Shown in pieces: positions 57,514 to 64,000 of a stretch of DNA of 64,000 bases (positions within the stretch are counted from its first letter, which is position 1; every line of letters starts with the position of its first letter). The notes under the pieces were generated by a model, which did no database searches, had not been told where the DNA came from, and saw only the letters and a program-made list of their open reading frames with translations. Source of the DNA: Clitoria ternatea (lineage: Eukaryota > Streptophyta > Magnoliopsida > Fabales > Fabaceae); assembly GCA_037962975.1 (NCBI GenBank), contig CM075674.1:88180501-88244500 (forward strand), read 5' to 3'. A program made the translations under genes and the position numbers.

Positions 57514-60360
57514 GCAAAACAAAAGAGGGAAAAAGAAAAAGAAAATAGAAAACTTATTTAAAATGATATAAAACCCACTTATTGTGAGACCCCCATAGAG
57601 GGAGGAAGCCTCCTCTTGGGATTTTGGCAGATCTACTTTCTTTAATAAATGTAATTAGTTTTTGGCCTAATTAGGTCGATTTGGGTCCATTTCTTTTCTA
57701 TTCTCAATATACAAGTATAGTTGGAGTTATTTGTGCACCTTTTGTAATTTTTAGTTTTAACTTTACAAATTCTAATTGAGTTTTCATTCTAGTAGAGTTC
57801 CATTTTTCCTCTCTATCTCTATTTTTTCCACTCTTTCAATTTTGAATTTTGCATTGTACTTAATGGCTTCGTCAGTTTTGATTTTGGTTTCCCCCATCAT
57901 GGATAATAAGTTTACAATTTCATAACGCATTAAGGTAAAGAAACTCCAACTCAATCTAATTCTACATTTCATCTCTATCTCCCCAAATTTATCACAAATT
58001 CCTAAATCTATATATTTTGTATCGCTTTGATTCAATTTCGATTAATTTGTGTTTGTTGAATTCATTACTCGTGCAATCTCAAAATTTTGCTCTGTTAGTT
58101 CTGAATTTGGAGATTGGATTAAGAAGGATATGATTGAATTGATCATCGACCCTTATTCCATGATTGTTTGAGATTTCAGATTGAAGAAAGTTTCTTGGGT
58201 TCGAATTTATGAGTTAGATTGGAGTTGAAATTAAAGACTCATGCTATTTTATGGAGAAGAATTTGTAAGTCAGCATGTTTTTAATTGTGAATTATCAATT
58301 GTGTTTTGATATTCTTGATTGATTTTGTATGAAATTACAAAATCCTCATCATGTTGAATGTTGTATATAATGTGTTTCAATTTTAGTTTTTTATCAAGAT
58401 TCTTGAGAGAATGACCTAGGTCTCACCATCTAGCTTTACTACACTTGATTTATTTTATTTTGAAGGAATACAACATCATTCATCATACTAGAAGCTGATA
58501 TGGAACCTTAAACATACGCTACAAACCCTTCACAAAAAGATTAAGGGGGATCCATGACCAACCTTCACCTTAGTTAAAATAAAACTATTTTGGTTTTGAA
58601 ATCCATTCTCGTTGAAGACACCTTGAAGATACAAGTTGTTTGCAAGGTGATTACCTTCTTTTCAAACCCATTGGAACCTGTACGAGGTATACAAAGATTC
58701 TAGCTCACAAATTTCTTGAATTATGGGTAATATCATGGGTGACCAAAAAATGTTCATACATGTAGGTGATGTGTATGTATACTTGTAATAGATACCCATA
58801 TATTTACTAAATAAGTAAGTATGAGTTTTGTAATAATACGTATAAATATTTTTTTACTAATTATATTAATTTAAAAATTTAAGATTTTTTTAATTTTATA
58901 ATGAGATAATAATTATATTTATTTAATTGTATTTGTTCAAAACTTGGAAGTGAAGGTTGGAAAGTATTAGTTGTATATTGTTATTTATTCATAATTTCTT
59001 TGAAATAAATCATTCCATTTTCTAAATGAGAGAACACGCTCACGAGAAGCAAGCAAGATGCATTTGACAACAAGCCATATTGTTTTTCCTATTCATGATA
59101 CTGCGTTTATTTGCCTTGGACTTGTAGTCATACGAGGACTGTAGCGAAACTTAATTTCAATAATTTTTATTGTTTGAAATTAATGTATTTTTATTTGTAT
59201 TGATTTAAAGATAATTCAACCAACCAGCTAATATGCTTAAGCAATGAATTGTGTCAAGTTTTTTAGTTGTGATTTTATAAGTTTATTTCACTATTGTTGA
59301 GTTATCGTCATATTTTTGTGGATATAATAATTTTACTTATTTTTGCAACTAATGTGATAATTGGGATGTTTACCTAGCTGGACACATTATTTCTGTAGTT
59401 TTATTACATTACATACCCAATTAAAGCATGCATAAGTAATTTGTGTAATTTATTAAAAAAAGAAAAACCATATTATATCAATATTCAATTTACGAATTTG
59501 AGATATGAAGAAATAAGCGTAATTATTTGTGTGAAATTATCTTTAAAATGAAACTACAAACTTTACAAGTTTAATTCTCATTCAAACACGCACTCGTTTG
59601 TCAGATGAAGGGAGAGAAAGGCACGTGGATGTTCCTTCTTTTCGTCAGCAATATTATGACTAGTAGTCATTTATCCCTACATAGCATCTTAAATAATAAT
59701 AAAAAAATAATGTAGTGTAATAAATAAAAGGTAAATAAATTTTTATATATAATTAAAATAATATAATTATATTTTTAATGTGTATAATTTTTTCTAAACA
59801 ATTAAATAAGAAATATCATTATCTTATGAGTATTAGAGAATATGTGTGTGTGTGAAGTAGTAATTGAAAATGAGATTAGGTGCAATAAGGACAAGAGGAT
59901 ACAATTACTTTCACTGACATCTATATGGAGTAGTAGGTAGAACTTTTATTAACCCTTCAATTCTTTCTGTATAATAGCATTAACTCTGATATACTTTTAT
60001 GCTAGCTACCTGCGAATTGTGGATTACAGTCATTGCCTCTCAGTATTTTGACGTGTACATATGTTTTAAATAATTAAAAATATTCAAAATTAGTATAATC
60101 TCACATAATCTGTAAAATTAGTTTAATATATTTTTCAAAACAAAGTTTTTATTTTTTAATTTCTAAATATGTAGGCTAAAATTCATTTAAAAAACTTATT
60201 TTGTTGTACCAAATATTTAGGCTGTCCAATCCTGCTTAGATCAAAAGATAATGTATCAACTATCTCCAAGGCGTGGTTATGTTTCATTTTCAAGGATTAA
60301 AAATGGAAATTCTGAAACCAACTGTAGTTGTATATATTAATGTGTATACTTGCAGATTAA
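57514..60360. other. AT-rich interval without a recognised gene
   Basis: No domain, RNA gene or element boundary recognised on either strand. Short open stretches (for example 58035-57784 on the minus strand) lack recognisable content. Confidence 0.5.
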
Positions 60361-60380
60361 GACCCATAAGATCACTGGAT

Positions 60381-60431
60381 TAGTCTAGTGGTGAGTGTTT
60401 GAGAAGTTTTAATTTGTTGAGGTTATAAATT
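60381..60431 (+). other. tRNA-like internal promoter, possible SINE
   Basis: TAGTCTAGTGG (60381-60391) fits box A exactly, and GAGGTTATAAATT (60419-60431) is a weak box B about 40 bp downstream. An A/T-rich tail follows near 60455. The pattern fits a decayed tRNA-derived SINE. No target duplication was identified. Confidence 0.4.
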
Positions 60432-60886
60432 TAAATATCAAGTTTTACCATTTTTTTAAATAAAAAACTTGCAAATATATATTTTTAAAAATGAAATATA
60501 TTGTGATATTTGATAATTATTAAAAATATATGTATAATGATGCTAAACGTAATTTTATTCTTTCTTACTTTTTAATTTGCTTTAAAACAATAGCATATAT
60601 TTTTCTTAAATCTCATGCTTATATGCTTCATTTATCTAAACGTATCATTTCACTCCATTAAATTATAATGTCTAGGATCATTTTACACAAATTAAAGTAT
60701 TATTAAACTATGTAGAATTATATTTATTTATTTTTAAATATGAACAAATTAATGCTAAAGACACATAATTTTTTTATGTTAAAACTAGATGTATCCTCGT
60801 TAGGAGACAGTTCTGTTCTATTCGAAACTTAATCATAGTTAAAGTTTCTTACTCTTTTCATAATTTCAGCTTGTGTGTTATCAATT

Positions 60887-61062
60887 AAGGCATTGTTTGG
60901 TAGACAGTTGCTTACAACGCAACTAGGATTAGGATGAAGTGAAAAATTCATCATACGGTTACGTTTGACTGTCTCAAACAACATAAAAGATAAATATCAA
61001 CTTTTAAATTGTTCACTTCATCCAACTCCGTTTCCCCACATACAAACTAAACATCTCCTAAG
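60887..61062. mobile_element. MITE-like insertion upstream of PROPEP
   Basis: The left end AGGCATTGTTTGGTA and the right end (reverse complement AGGAGATGTTTAGTT) form imperfect terminal inverted repeats of the GTGTTTGG style seen in small plant elements. About 175 bp, ending roughly 120 bp before the ATG at 61180. No target duplication confirmed. Confidence 0.4.
60965..60970 (+). promoter_or_regulatory. W-box candidate (TTGACT)
   Basis: A single TTGACT, the WRKY core, about 210 bp upstream of the PROPEP start codon and inside the MITE-like sequence. PROPEP genes are often WRKY-regulated, but one hexamer is weak evidence. Confidence 0.3.
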
Positions 61063-61179
61063 TCACAACAAATTAATAAAACTTAAAATTTTGGAGTTGT
61101 ATTTATTTGTAAGCGGGTGTGTGGGGATAGCATAAGATCATTAATTGAGAGACATCTGAAGAAAGGTGAAAAGAAGAAT

Positions 61180-61823
61180 ATGGAACAGTCATCAACAGAT
61201 GAAGAAAGAAGTGCCAGTTTCTGTGTCCACAATCCATGCTATTTTCTTCAAGAAGCTTTCAGAGCTCTCTTGAGGTGTCTGGGTATTGAGTCTGATACAA
61301 CAAAAGAGGAGAAAAAGTCACTTCTCCAACCTCCTTCAACTGGTGCAGATGCTCAAGATCCACCATCCACAATTACTGTATGCTACCTTCTCTCTCTCTC
61401 TCTCTAACCTTAAATTGAAGGGGGATGCATGTAAAAGTTTTTTACATGATCGTCATCGTCTATGAATTGTTATACAAATTTAAAATAGTTTTTAGAGTTT
61501 TATGAAAAAAATGTTAACAACTAACCAATATGTTGTGGTTTTGGATTTGCTCTTTGACACATGTAAATGAAAAAACTATTTAGTTAATTGCCTACTACTT
61601 AATGCACACTACTTAATAAATTGATTGCTTTAGATTTTTAGTCCGATGAGAAAAATCTTAAAAAACTGTTAACTATAAATAACATAAAGATACATTGATA
61701 ACAGTTCAAAATTAAAATCTTTAATTTTATATATACTTTGTGCAGAGTGCAAGTTCATTGGCAAGGCTTGGTGGTGGTTCTCGAGGGTCTGGACTTAGCA
61801 AAGGGTCAGGCCCTAAGCATAAC

Positions 61824-61826
<3 letters not shown>
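61180..61826 (+). CDS. PROPEP: PROPEP: plant elicitor peptide precursor
   Basis: Two exons, 61180-61377 and 61746-61823 plus TAA to 61826, joined in phase 0 (ACT then GTATGC donor; TTGTGCAG acceptor), give 92 codons. I chose the ATG at 61180 because the frame upstream has no ATG. Residues 20-36 (CYFLQEAFRALLRCLGI) form the amphipathic helix usual in PROPEPs. The middle is acidic, Ser/Thr/Pro-rich and has no signal peptide, also typical. Exon 2 encodes the C-terminal peptide, ending GGGSRGSGLSKGSGPKHN, which matches the Pep pattern of legumes (GSRGS, then GSGPxHN). In known systems precursors stay in the cytosol until damage, are cut by metacaspases, and the released peptide of about 23 residues is sensed by PEPR receptor kinases. 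Arg73 or a site upstream could be the cut position. All residues of the motif are intact. Paralogue number is not assigned. Confidence 0.85.
61378..61745 (+). other. Intron of PROPEP
   Basis: 368 bp, GT-AG, AT-rich, with a (CT)n run (TCTCTCTCTCTCTC) starting 12 bp after the donor. Reading through it gives a stop at about 61405, so an unspliced RNA would lose the peptide. Confidence 0.8.

Positions 61827-61880
<54 letters not shown>
61827..61880. repeat. (AT)27 microsatellite at the PROPEP 3' UTR start
   Basis: 54 bp of uninterrupted AT immediately after the stop codon. In RNA it can fold on itself, and it is likely polymorphic. Confidence 0.95.
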
Positions 61881-61883
<3 letters not shown>

Positions 61884-62866
61884 TTTGCCCTTGGTTGTTT
61901 TACACTAGTTCAACTTCTCAAATGTTGGTAAGCTTCTAACTTTTCTCAAATTTCGAACCCCATTTAACTTTCTTTTTTTTCTTTAAAAGGGGTTTCTTTT
62001 CTACATACCAAATATCTTTGCATAACGTTTTTTTTTTAAGGTTAATTAATGTTTAAACTAATGACCATGTTAATGGTGATATTTTTTTCTGCAGGAAAAC
62101 AATTTGTGGTACGCGAAGGTCTTTAGAATAAATTACTCTATGCAGATCTTAGTTATTTGAAAGTAATCTAAATCGAGATAAGCTAGTTGGTGTAGCTTTA
62201 TTTCAATCTTAATTTCTTCCCGTTCTCCTTTTTATTTGCCATTTTTTGATAGAGTTACGTGTGTCTGGAATTAGATATTTATGAATAGTTGATCCAGATA
62301 AATATATAGGAAGTTTGTGCTTTACAATTCTGTTCATAATATTAATTAACAGCGCAAGACTGTCGTTCAATAAGGCGCAATATTTTATTTCTGTATATTT
62401 TATTTTATTTTTTATGCATGCTGTAGTTTATTTATTTATTTTGGTCAAATGCTGCACTTTTTTTTTAAAAAAAAATGTTTTGTGACACACTGTTTTGGTA
62501 CAAAACTAGGCCCAAGGCCGAAAATATACAGAACAAAATAACAAATTATAGGGCAATGACAAAAAAATAATAATAAAATGATTTCGTAATAACCACAATA
62601 TTTATTTTTAAAATTGGATTATATTACCAATTTTAATCTGGTAATTAAACTAATAACAATATAAAATTAACTCTCTTAGATTATACAACCAATTTACTGT
62701 TTAACTCGCAAGTCAATTAGGTGATTTTGATAGTAACACCAGAACTCCAAGCTGCAGCAAGACAGCAAGAATTCAACGAACAAGCATATAAAGGTTGACC
62801 AAAAAAAAAAAACATGCGTAAAGGATGACCAAAAAAAAATCAATAAGCATTAAGGTGTGTTAATTA
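61881..62866. other. PROPEP downstream region
   Basis: Probable 3' UTR, then AT-rich intergenic DNA. AATAAA at 62129-62134 is a possible polyadenylation signal. Two copies of a TTGACCAAAAAAAAA / ATGACCAAAAAAAAA phrase lie at 62794 and 62826. No further gene recognised. Confidence 0.45.
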
Positions 62867-62867
62867 G

Positions 62868-63745
62868 GGATGTCATAACGGGTCAAGTTTGACAGGTCAG
62901 TCCGCCAATCCTCCTAAAACGGGATAAGGTAAATTGATCAAATTTATTTTGCGGTAGGTTCAAAATTGGTCTGTCCCGTCCCGCATTTTTACGGATTTTT
63001 GGCGGGGCAGGTTGACCTGGCTTATTATATAATATTTTATTTTAAAAATAATAATATAATATTAAGAATATCTTATAATTTTTTTAATTACTTATTTTAG
63101 AGAATACACTTTACTAGTTTGATTATCTATTTTGGTTCTTGGTATTAGTGATGGTGTGATTCTTTAATTACTTATTTTGAAAAATGCACTTTACTAGTTT
63201 GATTCTTAGTGTTAGTGGTAATTTGATAACTTTAATCACATATTTTAGAAAATGAACTTGACTAGTTTAATTATTGATGTTGGTTTGATTATTTATTTTG
63301 GATAGATATTAAAATTTTTATTATTGAATATTAATGGAAACTTAAATGTTTAGCTCTTATTTATCATCGTTAACTTATTATGAGGAATGAGATTGTTTCA
63401 TTTTAGCATATTACTCTGATTAATGCTTGAGTTAGAATTATTAGTATAATTATATTCAATTTAGTTTATTTTAGTGGTATATTACTTTGTTTTTTAATTT
63501 AATTAATTTTTCTTATTAAAAATGATAAGTTAATTAATTTTTATTATTTTATATTTATAAGAGGACCAATCATTAACCAATCTTTTATTAATTTTTTTAA
63601 ATACTAAAAATAATTTTATTTTTTAAAACTTGGCAGGCTAACCTACCCTACCCCACCATCAAAATGAGATGAGACAAAAATTTTAACCCATCTTTAATAG
63701 GATAGCCAAACCCGCTTCACCTTATATTTTGGCAGATTATGAATG
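62868..63745. mobile_element. hAT-like non-autonomous element
   Basis: Starts TAGGGATGTCATAACGGG, close to hAT terminal repeats, with a GC-rich subterminal zone (CCCGTCCCGCA, GGCGGGGCAGG). A matching zone in opposite style lies at 63630-63720 (CTACCCTACCCCACC, CCAAACCCGC). The core is AT-rich and non-coding. An exact right terminus or 8-bp duplication was not found. Confidence 0.45.
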
Positions 63746-64000
63746 GGATGAGATAACTCTATTAATATAGAAAAAGTTAATTTTACGATTTCAACTCTTC
63801 AATCTCCAGCTGAATTTCCAAATGTAAAGATATCGACATATTAAGTTAGAATGAGTAGTCAATCGCTCAGGAATTGTAAGGTTGATCAATACAATCGTGA
63901 AATTTATAAAAGTTTCAGTAACATTGATCTCACTACAAAAAGTCGCTACTAATTTATTCATTTTTCACTAAGAGGGGCGTTTGTTACTTGATAACTTTTA
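63746..64000. other. Right edge without a recognised feature
   Basis: AT-rich. The word CACTACAAAAAGTCGC at about 63931 resembles a CACTA-type end (CACTACAAGAAA) with one change near the start, but nothing else supports it before the window ends. Confidence 0.35.

Noticed and set aside
58195..58210. Box B-like GGGTTCGAATTT suggesting a third SINE
   Set aside because: No box A at the right distance upstream.
61117..61179. Longer PROPEP start at 61117
   Set aside because: The codon is GTG and there is no ATG before 61180.

Overview
The window looks like gene-poor, repeat-rich nuclear DNA of a flowering plant, most likely a legume. The evidence is AT-rich sequence, stacked LTR retrotransposons of the plant Copia and Ty3/gypsy Tat types, a Cassandra-type LTR with a 5S-like segment, a CACTA fragment, and one small host gene whose last exon encodes a Pep-type peptide of the form known from legumes. 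Everything below was read by eye; no database search or alignment program was run.

Layout. 1-2250: minus-strand Copia remnant (RT, RNase H), its 3' LTR running off the left edge at base 19. 2480-2905: hAT-like fragment. 5338-6434: internally deleted CACTA element. 8632-12856: Copia element with both LTRs but RT cut short. 13390-15750: MITE-like sequences, a diverged tandem duplication and a microsatellite. 15975-20790: decayed plus-strand Copia interrupted by a Cassandra solo LTR, a hAT-like piece and an unidentified insert. 20800-23291: no recognised gene.

23297-38395: a complete non-autonomous Tat-like element (TSD ATACC, about 2.95-kb LTRs, minus strand). It has gag but no protease, RT or integrase, and four successive tandem-repeat families fill its 3' region. 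38686-57508: a three-level nest. A minus-strand solo LTR (TSD G/A-TTGG) holds a plus-strand solo LTR (TSD GATCC), which holds an 11,984-bp Tat-lineage element (TSD TTTAT). That element keeps gag-PR-RT-RH-RH-INT in one reading frame broken by only three stop codons. Downstream of pol and on the opposite strand it carries a split gene with its own TATA box and polyadenylation signal. An exact 59-bp tandem array sits between the two convergent genes.

61180-61826: the only convincing host gene, a two-exon PROPEP (plant elicitor peptide precursor) of 92 codons. A MITE-like insertion lies just upstream and an (AT)27 tract begins at its stop codon. A hAT-like repeat follows near the right edge.

How the parts relate. 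Apart from PROPEP, a damage-signalling peptide gene, the content is transposable elements at different stages of decay. The large Tat element may once have encoded what its non-autonomous neighbour lacks, but their LTRs and priming sites differ, so a direct partnership is not shown.
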